Part shown: piece by piece, positions 34,477 to 42,933 of the stretch
Numbering within the stretch: the stretch's first letter is position 1
Layout of the letters: each line of letters begins with the position of its first letter
Program-made: the position numbers and the translations under genes
NCBI GenBank assembly: GCA_027494015.1
Contig: JAOSJP010000006.1
Location: 1 to 54,098, forward strand
Source: Anaerolineae bacterium
GTDB taxonomy: Bacteria; Chloroflexota; Anaerolineae; Aggregatilineales; Aggregatilineaceae
Direction of reading: 5' to 3'
DNA: 54,098 nucleotides
The notes under the pieces: generated by a model
Seen by the model: only the letters and a program-made list of their open reading frames with translations
Database searches by the model: none
What the model was told of the DNA's origin: nothing

Positions 34477-35790
34477 ATGCGCGTCTACCTGGAGTCCACT
34501 GGCTGCCGACTGAACCAGAGCGAGATCGAGACGCTGGGCAGGCAGTTCGAGCGCGCCGGGCACACGCTGGCGGAGGCGGCTGAAGACGCCGATCTGTGTG
34601 TGATCAACACGTGCGCCGTGACGCGCGAAGCCGCACGCACCAGCCGCGCGATCATCCGCCGCCTGAACCGGGCCAGCGCCAACGCACCGGTCGTGGCCAC
34701 CGGCTGCTACGCGCACCTGTCGCCGGACGCAGTGCGGGCGTTGCCCGGCGTTCAGCGGGTGGTGGATAACCTGGACAAAGAACGCCTGGTGCCGCTGGTG
34801 TTGGGGCTGGCGGGGGAGATCGAGCCGTTCGACCGCGAGCCGCTGGCCCGCGAGTTTCGGCCAGGGGCGCTGGGGCGCACGCGGGCGTTCGTCAAAGTGC
34901 AGGATGGATGTGATAACCGCTGCACGTTCTGCGTGACGACCATCGCGCGCGGCCCGGCGCGCAGCCGTCCCCTGGGCGACATTGTGGCCGAGGTGCTGCA
35001 CCTGGCCGCGGCTGGCTACCAGGAAGCGGTGCTGACCGGTGTTCACCTGGGGTCCTACGGGCACGATTGGGGCGAGCGCGCCGGGCTGAGAATGCTGGTG
35101 GAGGCGCTGCTGAGCCGGACGCCCATCGCGCGGCTGCGTCTGTCTTCGCTGGAGCCGTGGGACATTCCGCCGGGGTTCTTCCGGCTGTGGAAGGACTCGC
35201 GTTTGTGCCGGCACCTGCATCTGCCGCTGCAAAGCGGCTGCGATGCCACGCTGCGGCGCATGGCCCGCCGCACGACGCAAGTCGCCTTCCGCGATCTGGT
35301 GACCGAGGCGCGCGCCTGTATTCCTGACCTGGCGATCAGCACTGACATCATCGTGGGCTTCCCCGGCGAGACGGACGGCGAGTTCGAGACCAGCTACACC
35401 TTCGCGCGCGAGATGGACTTCATGAAGCTGCACGTCTTCCGCTACTCGGCGCGGCCCGACACGGCGGCGGCGCGCATGGCCGGGCAGGTGCCCGACGAGG
35501 TAAAGCGCGACCGCAGCGCGCGGATGCTCGCGCTCTCCGATGAGGGCGGGCGGCGCTTCTACGCACGCTTCGTCGGGCGGGTGATGCCCGTGCTGTGGGA
35601 GCAGGTGGCGGGGGCGTCGCCGGAAGGGTTCCGCAACGCGGGATTGACGGACAACTACCTGCGCGTTGCGCTGGACGCGCCCGACGTGCTGACCAACCAG
35701 ATTGTCCCCGTCCGGCTGGCGCGTCTGGGCGATCAGGCGTTGGTGGGCGAGCGGCAGGCGGACGTGTGTTGCGAGAGAAACCGAAGGTGA
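34477..35790 (+). CDS. mtaB: tRNA t6A37 methylthiotransferase MtaB
   Basis: Adds a methylthio group to t6A at position 37 of tRNAs reading ANN codons. 437 residues. The N-terminal UPF0004 domain supplies three cluster cysteines (STGCRLNQSE, INTCAVT, VATGCYAH). The radical SAM motif DGCDNRCTFCVTT binds the second cluster, and a C-terminal TRAM domain follows. The lack of MiaB-type RGYE features and the CRLNQSE signature favour MtaB over MiaB or RimO. GTG at 34474 directly precedes the ATG; I take the ATG. It starts seven bases after the previous stop. Together with Elp3 it makes two tRNA anticodon-loop enzymes in the window. Confidence 0.92.
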   Translation: MRVYLESTGCRLNQSEIETLGRQFERAGHTLAEAAEDADLCVINTCAVTREAARTSRAIIRRLNRASANAPVVATGCYAHLSPDAVRALPGVQRVVDNLDKERLVPLVLGLAGEIEPFDREPLAREFRPGALGRTRAFVKVQDGCDNRCTFCVTTIARGPARSRPLGDIVAEVLHLAAAGYQEAVLTGVHLGSYGHDWGERAGLRMLVEALLSRTPIARLRLSSLEPWDIPPGFFRLWKDSRLCRHLHLPLQSGCDATLRRMARRTTQVAFRDLVTEARACIPDLAISTDIIVGFPGETDGEFETSYTFAREMDFMKLHVFRYSARPDTAAARMAGQVPDEVKRDRSARMLALSDEGGRRFYARFVGRVMPVLWEQVAGASPEGFRNAGLTDNYLRVALDAPDVLTNQIVPVRLARLGDQALVGERQADVCCERNRR

Positions 35791-35799
35791 GGCGAGCGG

Positions 35800-36141
35800 A
35801 TGACGTGCGTATTCTGCGAAATTGTGGCGGGGCGGCAACCGGCGGACATCGTATATGAGGATGAGCGGGCGGTCGCCTTTCGCGATATCAGGCCGCAAGC
35901 GCCGGTGCACATTCTGATCATCCCGCGCGAGCATATCAGCGGGCCGCTGCACGTTGACGGAGACAACGCGCCGCTGATTGGGCACCTGATCGCGGTGGCA
36001 GCACAGGTCGCCGGGCGCGAGGGAATCGCCGAGGCCGGATACCGGCTGGTGACCAACCAGGGGCGCGCAGGTGGGCAGTCGGTCTATCACTTGCATCTGC
36101 ACCTGCTGGGTGGGCGGCGGATGAGCTGGCCGCCCGGCTGA
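35800..36141 (+). CDS. HIT family nucleotide-binding protein
   Basis: 113-residue histidine-triad protein (HinT-type purine nucleoside phosphoramidase). CVFCEIVAGRQPADIVYED is the typical N-terminus, with two cysteines as in zinc-binding members, and HLHLHLLGG holds the catalytic histidine triad. GAGG lies seven bases upstream of the ATG. It follows mtaB by nine bases and precedes yqeY, an order (mtaB-HIT-yqeY) often seen in bacteria. The physiological substrate is not known for most HIT proteins. Confidence 0.93.
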   Translation: MTCVFCEIVAGRQPADIVYEDERAVAFRDIRPQAPVHILIIPREHISGPLHVDGDNAPLIGHLIAVAAQVAGREGIAEAGYRLVTNQGRAGGQSVYHLHLHLLGGRRMSWPPG

Positions 36142-36142
36142 C

Positions 36143-36171
36143 TGGCAGGATGGGAACGCGGTGGCTATAAT
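36143..36171 (+). promoter_or_regulatory. Candidate promoter of yqeY
   Basis: TGGCAG and perfect TATAAT with a 17-bp spacer, 36 bp before the yqeY ATG. Confidence 0.6.
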
Positions 36172-36207
36172 GCGTGGCGGTGCGCACACACGGGGCGAGG
36201 GGGCACC

Positions 36208-36651
36208 ATGCATCCCAAAGAGCAGATTCAGGCGGATCTGAAGGACGCAATGCGGGCGGGTGATACCCGGCGGCGGGAAACGCTGCGCCTGCTGATGGCG
36301 GCGTTCAAGCAGGTAGAGATCGATCGGCGCATCGAGCTATCTGAGGATGATGCGCTTGGCATCCTGACGAGCGAAGCCAAGAAGCGCCGCGAGGCCATTG
36401 TCGAGATGTCCGGCGCCGGGCGGACTGAGCTGGCTGCCCAGGAGCAGTATGAGCTGGACCTCATCGAATCCTACCTGCCGCGCCAGCTCGAGCGCGCCGA
36501 GCTTGAGCCGATTGTGCGCGATGCCATCGCCGAGGTGGGAGCTACCACGCCGAAGGACATGGGGCAGGTCATGAAGGTGGTGATGGCCCGTGTCAAGGGG
36601 CAGGCTGACGGAAAGCTGGTGAACGTCATTGTGCGCGAGCTACTCAGCTAG
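36208..36651 (+). CDS. GatB/YqeY domain protein
   Basis: 147 residues of the YqeY family, which is homologous to the tRNA-binding tail of the amidotransferase subunit GatB. Characteristic stretches are IQADLKDAMRAGDTRRRETL, KKRREAIVEM, ELDLIESYLPRQL and the C-terminal MKVVMARVKGQADGKLVN. The free-standing form has no established reaction; a role in tRNA-related quality control is inferred from the domain. It has its own promoter and is followed by a hairpin before the HD-hydrolase gene. Confidence 0.92.
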   Translation: MHPKEQIQADLKDAMRAGDTRRRETLRLLMAAFKQVEIDRRIELSEDDALGILTSEAKKRREAIVEMSGAGRTELAAQEQYELDLIESYLPRQLERAELEPIVRDAIAEVGATTPKDMGQVMKVVMARVKGQADGKLVNVIVRELLS

Positions 36652-36717
36652 GTGGCGCACCTTCCGAGCGCAGAACTATCCTCTGCGACCGCGCCGAGCG
36701 ACACTTCCCATCCATTG

Positions 36718-36739
36718 AGCGGGCGCAGTAGCGCCCGCT
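36718..36739 (+). other. Strong GC hairpin in front of the pgpH-like gene
   Basis: Nine-base-pair perfect stem AGCGGGCGC / GCGCCCGCT with a four-base loop, ending six bases before the Shine-Dalgarno. There is no T tract, so it may be a weak yqeY terminator or a translational control element. Confidence 0.45.
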
Positions 36740-36758
36740 TGGGGTGAGGGGCAGGGCG

Positions 36759-39110
36759 ATGCAAGCCGGGAACCACGATGCCAACGCTGCCAGCGAGCAG
36801 GAAGGTCTGCAGAGGACGCTGCGCAAGAGCGTCTATGTGCTGCTGCTGGCGGCCTTCGTCCTGAGCGGCTCTGTGATCATTGCTTCAGATACGCTGTTCC
36901 CCTCTGGCGCGAAGGTGGCGCTGGAAGTCGGCGACGTGTCGCCGCACGACATCTTGGCTCCGCGCAGCCTGAAGTATGAGAGCGAGGTGCTGTCGCAGGC
37001 CAAGCGCGATGCAGAGGTCGCCGCAGTCCGCCCGACCTACGATCCACCCGACCCCTCGGTTAGGAGCGAGCAACTACAGCGCGCGCGCCAAATTCTGGAC
37101 TTCATCGAGAACGTGCGCTACGACGATTTCGCCACTCTCGCCCAGACCGAGGCGGATATTGCCGCCATCACAGACCTGGACCTCCCGGCACCCACGATCA
37201 GCGCGCTGCTCTCTATTGAGGACAGCGACCGCTGGCGCGACATTGACGCCCAGGTGATGCGCTTGTTGGAGCGCGTGTTGAGCGGCGAGGTGCGCGACGA
37301 CAATATTCAGGCCAAGCGCGACGACCTGCCCAACCTGATCAGCGCCAGTTACAGCGAGGCTGAAGTCCAGATTATCACAGGTATCGTGGCCGACCTGATG
37401 CGGGTGAATACCCACTTCAATGAGGAACTCACCCGGCAGGCGCAGCTTCAGGTCGCCGAGAGCGTGCCGGTGGAGGTGCGCTCGTTTGCCCAGGGGCAGA
37501 TGATCATCCGGGCCGGCGAGCTGGCAACCGCAGCCCATATTGAGGCGCTGGAGCAGTTTGGCCTCTTGCAGCCGACCCGCCGCCGTATCGAGCGATTTGT
37601 GGGGGCGCTGCTGCTGATGACGTTGGTCGCCGTTGTCCTGGGCGTGTACCTGTGGAAGTTCTATCTGAAGGTCTTTTTCAACCCGTCGCTGATGGTCGTG
37701 CTGGGAGTGGCCTTCCTGCTCTTCCTGGGCAGCGTCAGCATTATGGACGGAGAGGATCGGGTCCAGCCCTACGTCTTCCCGGCTTCAGCACTGTCATTGC
37801 TGGTGGCGACGCTTGTCGGGCACCAGTTCGCCATTGTGATCAGCGTCTTTTTCGCGGCGATGGCCGGCCTGGTGACGGGCAACTCGCTGGAGCTCACCAT
37901 CTTGATCGGGCTGACGGGGACAGTGGGCGTGCTGAGCCTGGATCGTACCGAACGGCTCAACGCTTACTTCATGGCGGGCCTGGCGGTGGCTGCTTGCGGC
38001 ATAGGTACGGCGCTGTTCTTCGCCCTGCGAGGAGAGGGCACGCCCGATCCGGTTGTTGTGCTCTCGCAGATGATCGGCTCGTTCGTCAACGGGCTGCTGT
38101 CGGCAGCGGTGGGGCTGGCCGCGCTGTATGTGACCAGCAACACTCTGAACATTCCGACCAGTCTGAAGCTGGTTGAGCTGATGCAGCCCAATCACCCACT
38201 GTTGCAGCGATTGCTGCGCGAAGCGCCGGGCACCTACCAGCACAGCCTGCAAGTGGCGAATCTGGCCGAGCTAGGCGCGCAGCGCGTGAACGCCAACGCG
38301 CCCCTGGTGCGCGTGGCGGCGATGTACCACGACGTGGGCAAGATTCTCAATCCGCATTTCTTTGTGGAGAACCAGGTTGACGGCGTGAACCCGCACGACG
38401 CCCTCGACGATCCGCTGCAGAGCGCCCGGATCATCATTGGTCATGTCAGCGAAGGACTGCGCCTGGGCCGCCAGTATCGTCTGCCGGCGCGTATTCGCGA
38501 GTTCATCGCCGAGCATCATGGCACGACCCAGGCCTTCTTCTTCTACCGCAGGGCACAGAAATTGGCCGGTAACGCGGAAACGGTGGACCCCCGCGACTTC
38601 ACCTACCCTGGGCCGCGCCCACAGACGCGCGAGACGGCGATCCTTATGCTGGCAGACGGGTGCGAGAGCAGCGTGCGAGCGCGACGCCCTCAGTCTAAGG
38701 AGCACATCGAGGAGACGGTCAACTACATCTTCGATGAGCGCCTTGAAGAAGGTCAGTTGGACGAGAGCGGGCTGACGCTCAACGATCTCCACGCGCTGCG
38801 CGAGACATTCCTGGCGGCACTGCAGGGTGTGTTTCATCCGCGCATTGCCTATCCGGGCACGCCGTCGCAGAAGGCGCTGCCAGCGGAGGCCGCCGCGTCA
38901 GCAACCGAACCGGAACCGGTCGCGCCAACGGTTGGGGACGCGCCGGCACCTGCCAGGGATCGGGAGGCGCGCGACAGACGAGATGCGGGAGACGAGGGGC
39001 AGGAGCAACCGGCATCGGGCAACTCAGCTCCGCCATCCAGGAAGACCGGCACGACAGCAGCCCGAAAGGCCGCAGTGAAGAGCGGAGGCGATGGCGAGAC
39101 GCGCGATTAG
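36759..39110 (+). CDS. 7TM-HD cyclic-di-AMP phosphodiesterase, PgpH family
   Basis: 783 residues. One membrane segment near the N-terminus, an extracytoplasmic 7TMR-HDED sensing region (about 50-285), a cluster of about seven transmembrane helices (about 290-465), and a cytosolic HD phosphohydrolase domain. Metal-binding residues are visible in TYQHSLQVANLAE, MYHDVGKILNPHF, AEHHGT and MLADGCESS. A disordered Pro/Ala/Glu tail follows (about 715-783). PgpH enzymes degrade c-di-AMP; no cyclase is in the window. The ATG has GAGGGG eight bases upstream. ybeY overlaps its end by 20 bp, as in many Gram-positive genomes. Confidence 0.92.
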   Translation: MQAGNHDANAASEQEGLQRTLRKSVYVLLLAAFVLSGSVIIASDTLFPSGAKVALEVGDVSPHDILAPRSLKYESEVLSQAKRDAEVAAVRPTYDPPDPSVRSEQLQRARQILDFIENVRYDDFATLAQTEADIAAITDLDLPAPTISALLSIEDSDRWRDIDAQVMRLLERVLSGEVRDDNIQAKRDDLPNLISASYSEAEVQIITGIVADLMRVNTHFNEELTRQAQLQVAESVPVEVRSFAQGQMIIRAGELATAAHIEALEQFGLLQPTRRRIERFVGALLLMTLVAVVLGVYLWKFYLKVFFNPSLMVVLGVAFLLFLGSVSIMDGEDRVQPYVFPASALSLLVATLVGHQFAIVISVFFAAMAGLVTGNSLELTILIGLTGTVGVLSLDRTERLNAYFMAGLAVAACGIGTALFFALRGEGTPDPVVVLSQMIGSFVNGLLSAAVGLAALYVTSNTLNIPTSLKLVELMQPNHPLLQRLLREAPGTYQHSLQVANLAELGAQRVNANAPLVRVAAMYHDVGKILNPHFFVENQVDGVNPHDALDDPLQSARIIIGHVSEGLRLGRQYRLPARIREFIAEHHGTTQAFFFYRRAQKLAGNAETVDPRDFTYPGPRPQTRETAILMLADGCESSVRARRPQSKEHIEETVNYIFDERLEEGQLDESGLTLNDLHALRETFLAALQGVFHPRIAYPGTPSQKALPAEAAASATEPEPVAPTVGDAPAPARDREARDRRDAGDEGQEQPASGNSAPPSRKTGTTAARKAAVKSGGDGETRD

Positions 39111-39612
39111 CCTGGTGCGCCAGGTTGCGCCTGCGGAAAGACTCCCCGTGCGGCGGCTCAAACAGGCGGCGGCGTGGGTGCTGGATCGTCACAGCGTCTC
39201 GCCGCAGGCGGGGCTGAGCATCGTGGTGGCGGATGATGAGACGGTGCGCCAGTTGAACCGCCAGTACCGCCAGGTTGACGCGCCGACGGACGTGCTGTCG
39301 TTCCCTGCCGGGGAGGCCGACGCGCTGCCGGGGGACGAGCCGCCCTATCTGGGCGACCTGATCCTGGGGTTGCCGACCATCCAGCGGCAGGCTGAACGCG
39401 AAGGACACTCGGCGAGCGACGAATTGGCGCTGGCTGTTGTTCATGGAACGCTGCACCTGTTGGGATACGATCACGATACGCCCGTGCGGCAAGCCGCGAT
39501 GTGGGCGGTGCAGGACGAGGCGCTGCTGGCGCTGGGCGTCAACATCCGCGTGCCTGAATTCGATTTTCCGGCGGGCGCTGCGCTGGACTCCGGTCGCGGC
39601 GAGTTATTGTAG
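39091..39612 (+). CDS. ybeY: Endoribonuclease YbeY (16S rRNA maturation)
   Basis: Zinc-dependent RNase needed for rRNA 3'-end maturation and ribosome quality control. 173 residues with SIVVADDETVRQLNRQYR, PTDVLSFP, and the metal site HGTLHLLGYDH. A short extension follows the usual end of the family. It starts inside the last 20 bp of the pgpH-like gene, so translation is coupled. Confidence 0.94.
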   Translation: MARRAISLVRQVAPAERLPVRRLKQAAAWVLDRHSVSPQAGLSIVVADDETVRQLNRQYRQVDAPTDVLSFPAGEADALPGDEPPYLGDLILGLPTIQRQAEREGHSASDELALAVVHGTLHLLGYDHDTPVRQAAMWAVQDEALLALGVNIRVPEFDFPAGAALDSGRGELL

Positions 39613-39639
39613 CGGGGCTGCAAGAAAGGGGAAGGGGCT

Positions 39640-40686
39640 GTGCGTTACTATCGGCGATCCAGGCTGCGCTCAAGTCGCGGGCATGTGCGCGTGGACCCTT
39701 CGTCTCCCTGGTCTGGCCCTGCGCTGTGGGTGGGCGCGGCAGTCTTGGGGGTGGTTCTGCTCATCCTGCTGATCTCGCAGGTGGTGGCGCCCGCTCTTGA
39801 GGGCGATGAAGAGCGAACCCACAACCGGACATGGCTGGAGTTCAAGTGGACGAGCGAGCCAGTTAGCCCGGATGCTGTGCAGAGCCTGGGCAAGCGCCTG
39901 GCAGAGCACAACATTGATCGTGTGTACGTCGAAGCGGCGGCCTGGCTGTCCGACGGGTCGCTGTTGTACGGAGACTATGCCGCGCAGTTCGCTCAGGCGC
40001 TGCGCCAGGCGTACCCCAAGATCGAGATTCTGCTCTGGCTGCGCATGACCGCCGAGCAGATCGCCAACGCAGATCAACGCGACCAGGTTGTGGAGCTGGC
40101 CCGCACGGGCGTGCGTGAATGGGGATTCGATGGCGCACAACTCAATGGATTTGGCGTGGTGAGTCAGAGCGGATCGTATATCACGCTGCTGCGCGCGCTG
40201 GGCGATGCGCTGGGCGAGAAGGTGCTGCTGTCGGTGACGGTTCCGCCCGACCGCATCCCGGCGGACCCCGATGTGCCTGCGAGTCCTGCGGGGGTGCCGG
40301 AGCTGACCTGGGATGTGGAGTACAAGCAGCAGGTGGGCCTGCTCAACGTGGACGAGGCGGTGATCATGGCCCACGCCAGCGGGCTGACGGACGCTGCGGA
40401 GTACGAAAGATGGGTGGCTTACCAGGTGGAGAGCTATGTGCAGGCATTCGCTGGCCTGGAACGCCCGCCAGATTTGATTATCGCCCTGCCTACGTATGAC
40501 GCTGCGCCGGAACACGATCCTGCGGTGGAGGATGTGCGGGCTGCCGCGCGAGGCACTTACGAGGGAATCAAGCAAGCCGGCGAGGGCGCGAAGCTGATCA
40601 AGGGGGCTGGTCTGTACGAATACAAGACGACCGACTCGCTGGAATGGCAGTTGTACGCAGAACACTGGCTCGGCAAGAAGAAGTAA
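39640..40686 (+). CDS. Membrane-anchored TIM-barrel-like protein (degenerate GH18-type)
   Basis: 348 residues: one transmembrane helix (about 29-50), then a soluble domain that reads like a glycoside-hydrolase TIM barrel: IDRVYVEAAAWLSDG, IEILLWLRMT, WGFDGAQLNGFGV, LGEKVLLSVTVP, DEAVIMAH and PDLIIALPTYD. In GH18 enzymes the strand after FDG carries Asp and Glu (DGxDxDxE); here that position reads DGAQLNGF, so hydrolysis is doubtful and a binding or altered role is possible. GTG start preceded by a purine-rich AGGGGAAGGGG. It follows ybeY by 27 bp and ends in a strong terminator, so it closes the pgpH-ybeY operon. Confidence 0.6.
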   Translation: MRYYRRSRLRSSRGHVRVDPSSPWSGPALWVGAAVLGVVLLILLISQVVAPALEGDEERTHNRTWLEFKWTSEPVSPDAVQSLGKRLAEHNIDRVYVEAAAWLSDGSLLYGDYAAQFAQALRQAYPKIEILLWLRMTAEQIANADQRDQVVELARTGVREWGFDGAQLNGFGVVSQSGSYITLLRALGDALGEKVLLSVTVPPDRIPADPDVPASPAGVPELTWDVEYKQQVGLLNVDEAVIMAHASGLTDAAEYERWVAYQVESYVQAFAGLERPPDLIIALPTYDAAPEHDPAVEDVRAAARGTYEGIKQAGEGAKLIKGAGLYEYKTTDSLEWQLYAEHWLGKKK

Positions 40687-40713
40687 GCGAACGCGGACGA
40701 TACGCGGTGCTGC

Positions 40714-40748
40714 GCGCGGGATGGGCGGATGTCCATTCCGCGCTTTTT
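40714..40748 (+). terminator. Rho-independent terminator after the TIM-barrel-like gene
   Basis: Eleven-base-pair stem (GCGCGGGATGG / CCATTCCGCGC, one G-T pair), an eight-base loop and TTTTT. Confidence 0.88.
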
Positions 40749-40906
40749 GTGTGCCGGCTGTCACAAAGTGGCATTTGTCGCGCCACAAGGTGCCGAGTGA
40801 CCGGTTCGCCTCCCGCGCGCAGCCCCTATACTTATCGTAGGCCAGAACTACCGTGATCGCGCGATGTGGTTGGTCAGAATGGACAGGGAGCACCAGGCCA
40901 ACCAGA

Positions 40907-41120
40907 CCAGAGCGTGTTATGAACCTGGTACCCTTGACAAGGGAGAGAGGCGCTCTGTTTACCTCACCCCCTGGCCTCGCTGCGCTCGGCCTTTCCCCCT
41001 CTCCAGGCATGGAGAGGGGGAGTCGAGGCGCGCCAGCGCCGAGACGGGGGTGAGGTAAACCAGGAGCTACCCAAAACCGCTGGGGAAAGACAGGGCCGTC
41101 AGTGCATAACAGGCTCTAGA
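40907..41120 (+). repeat. Dispersed 210-bp repeat, copy 3
   Basis: Same orientation as copy 2 and highly similar to it across the whole length. The left end reads AGAGCGTGTTATGA and the right end TGCATAACAGGCTCTAGA, giving imperfect inverted ends. The central palindrome is interrupted by one change (CCAGGCATGG instead of CCATGCATGG). It lies in the intergenic region between the pgpH-ybeY operon and the Hdr-Mvh operon. Confidence 0.85.
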
Positions 41121-41404
41121 TGGTTGAGACAGCGTGCCGGGCGTGGACGAGGCTATGGACAACATTATGACTATGCAATCAAGTAATCTTATTATTTACA
41201 GAAAGGTGATCGTCCTTGATGGGGCAGGAGAGAGGATCGGAATATCAACATGTATTGAAGGTTTTAACGTTCATCGAGATACCCGTTTTCTGACGAGCAC
41301 AGACTGCCCTGAGCACCGGCGATGGCCGGCAGGCTTTCGCGAATGAGGCTCGTGGCAGCCTTGCTGTGTTGTGGTGGCCTGACGGCCAAGGAGGTAAGTT
41401 TCCC
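41121..41404 (+). other. Leader region of the hdr-mvh operon, partly AT-rich
   Basis: 284 bp without a convincing gene. The part from about 41160 to 41290 is strikingly AT-rich for this genome and includes TAATCTTATTATTTACAG, a plausible site for a -10 element (TATTAT). Near the end are a small hairpin (TGGCC / GGCCA at about 41375) and an AAGGAGGT ribosome-binding site at 41388-41395. I assume the operon promoter and any control site are here, but I cannot pin them down. Confidence 0.45.
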
Positions 41405-41974
41405 TTGACAACGCGACAAGGAAACAGGTTCTTTGACCGGGTTGTGAAGGCTACGCCGGGAGGGGAACTGCTGGCCAAGTGCCTGCAATGCGGATCGTGT
41501 GGCGGGTCGTGCCCGTCCGGGGCAGACATGGATCACACGCCGCGCGCGCTCTTCGCCATGATCAGCGCGGGCATGGAGAATGAGGTGCTGGGCAGCAACA
41601 CGCCCTGGTATTGTGTCTCGTGCTATGCCTGCACGACCCGGTGCCCGCAGCAAATCCCGATCACCGATCTGATGTACACCCTCAAGGAAATGGCGATTCG
41701 CGCCGGGCGTTACGATCACCCTCAGGCTGCCAAGTTCTCGGAGACCTTCATCGGCTTTGTGGAGCAGCGTGGGCGCAGCTTCGAGGCTGGCCTGGCGACG
41801 CGCTATCACCTCTTCCATCACCCTCAGCAGATGGTCAAGCTGGGGCTGATGGGCGTGGGGATGCTGCGTCGCAACCGGCTGCCGCTCCGCCCCAAGTCCA
41901 TTCGCGGGACGGATCAATTGCAGGCGATCCTCGCTGAGGCAAAAGCCATCGCCGCCAAGGAGGTGGAGGCATGA
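41405..41974 (+). CDS. hdrC: Heterodisulfide reductase-like subunit HdrC
   Basis: Small iron-sulfur subunit that carries electrons from HdrA to HdrB. 189 residues with two [4Fe-4S] motifs: Cys26-29-32-36 (CLQCGSCGGSCP) and CVSCYACTTRCP. TTG at 41405 is taken as start because AAGGAGGT lies about ten bases upstream; translation from further up would run through the leader hairpin. The C-terminal part is helical and basic. The gene is first in an operon whose next stop/start overlaps are four bases (hdrB). Confidence 0.9.
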   Translation: MTTRQGNRFFDRVVKATPGGELLAKCLQCGSCGGSCPSGADMDHTPRALFAMISAGMENEVLGSNTPWYCVSCYACTTRCPQQIPITDLMYTLKEMAIRAGRYDHPQAAKFSETFIGFVEQRGRSFEAGLATRYHLFHHPQQMVKLGLMGVGMLRRNRLPLRPKSIRGTDQLQAILAEAKAIAAKEVEA

Positions 41975-42924
41975 CCGCGACTCGCTACCCCTACTATCCG
42001 GGCTGCTCGCTGCAACACCGGTCGCACGCCTACCAGCAGTCTTCTGAGGCCGTGGCGCGCGCGCTGGGGTTCGACCTGGTGGAGATGGATGACTGGAACT
42101 GCTGCGGAGCGACCGAATACTTCTCGGTGAACCGCCTGCCGGCCTACGCGCTGGTGGCGCGCAACCTGGCGCTGGCCGCAGAGCAGGGCGCGACGGAGCT
42201 TATCGTCCCGTGCAGCGCTTGCTTCCTGAACCTGCACAAGACCGATAAGAACATGGGGCGCTACCCCAAGCTGGGCGAACGAGTCAACCAGGCGCTGGCG
42301 GCTGGCAGGCTGCACTACGAGTCGGGCGCGATCAAGGTGCGGCACCTGCTGGAAATGGTGATCACCGACATCGGCAACGACCGTCTCAAGGAGCGCACGC
42401 GGCGGCCTCTCTACGGGCTGAAGCTGGCCCCCTACTATGGCTGCCTGGTGGCCCGGCCCGACAGCGTCTTCGACAGCACCGAACAGCCAACAGCGATGGA
42501 CAGGATGCTGGAGGCTCTGGGCGCGCAGGCGGCGCCCTTTGCCCTCAAGACGTTCTGCTGCGGCGGGCATATGACCCAGATCAGCGAAGACACCGCGTTT
42601 GGGATGATCCACCAGATCGTCCGCAATGCGGCGCAGAGCGGTGCGGATGCCATCGTCACGATCTGCCCAATGTGCCAGCTTAACCTGGACGTTTACCAGG
42701 ACGCGGCCAATCGCTACTTCGAGACAGACTATCGCGTGCCGGTGCTCTATTTCACGCAGGTGCTCGGCCTGGCGCTGGGTCTGTCGCCGAAAGAGCTGGG
42801 CTTCGGCCAGGAATTCGTAGATGCCCGGCCTGTGCTGGACAAGATTCAGGACGTGCCGCCGCCGCGCGCTACGCCCACACGGCGTCCGAAGAACGCGCTG
42901 CCCATGCCTGCCATGCCGGAATAG
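41971..42924 (+). CDS. hdrB: Heterodisulfide reductase-like subunit HdrB
   Basis: Catalytic disulfide-reducing subunit. 317 residues with two CCG domains: YYPGCS, DWNCCGATEYF and VPCSACFLN in the first; APYYGCLVARP, TFCCGGHMTQ and ICPMCQLNLD in the second. These are the cysteines that bind the two non-cubane [4Fe-4S] clusters in methanogen HdrB, and all appear present. The C-terminal 30 residues are a Pro/Arg-rich extension not found in the core family. The native substrate here is unknown, since coenzyme M/B chemistry is not expected in this organism. Confidence 0.92.
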   Translation: MTATRYPYYPGCSLQHRSHAYQQSSEAVARALGFDLVEMDDWNCCGATEYFSVNRLPAYALVARNLALAAEQGATELIVPCSACFLNLHKTDKNMGRYPKLGERVNQALAAGRLHYESGAIKVRHLLEMVITDIGNDRLKERTRRPLYGLKLAPYYGCLVARPDSVFDSTEQPTAMDRMLEALGAQAAPFALKTFCCGGHMTQISEDTAFGMIHQIVRNAAQSGADAIVTICPMCQLNLDVYQDAANRYFETDYRVPVLYFTQVLGLALGLSPKELGFGQEFVDARPVLDKIQDVPPPRATPTRRPKNALPMPAMPE

Positions 42925-42933
42925 GAGGGCACC

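Noticed and set aside
34414..36213. Long minus-strand frame opposite mtaB and the HIT gene
   Set aside because: Antisense shadow. The plus strand has conserved catalytic motifs and ribosome-binding sites.
41352..41366. Sigma-54 (-24/-12) promoter TGGCAG...TTGCT upstream of hdrC
   Set aside because: Only two bases separate the blocks, where five are needed.
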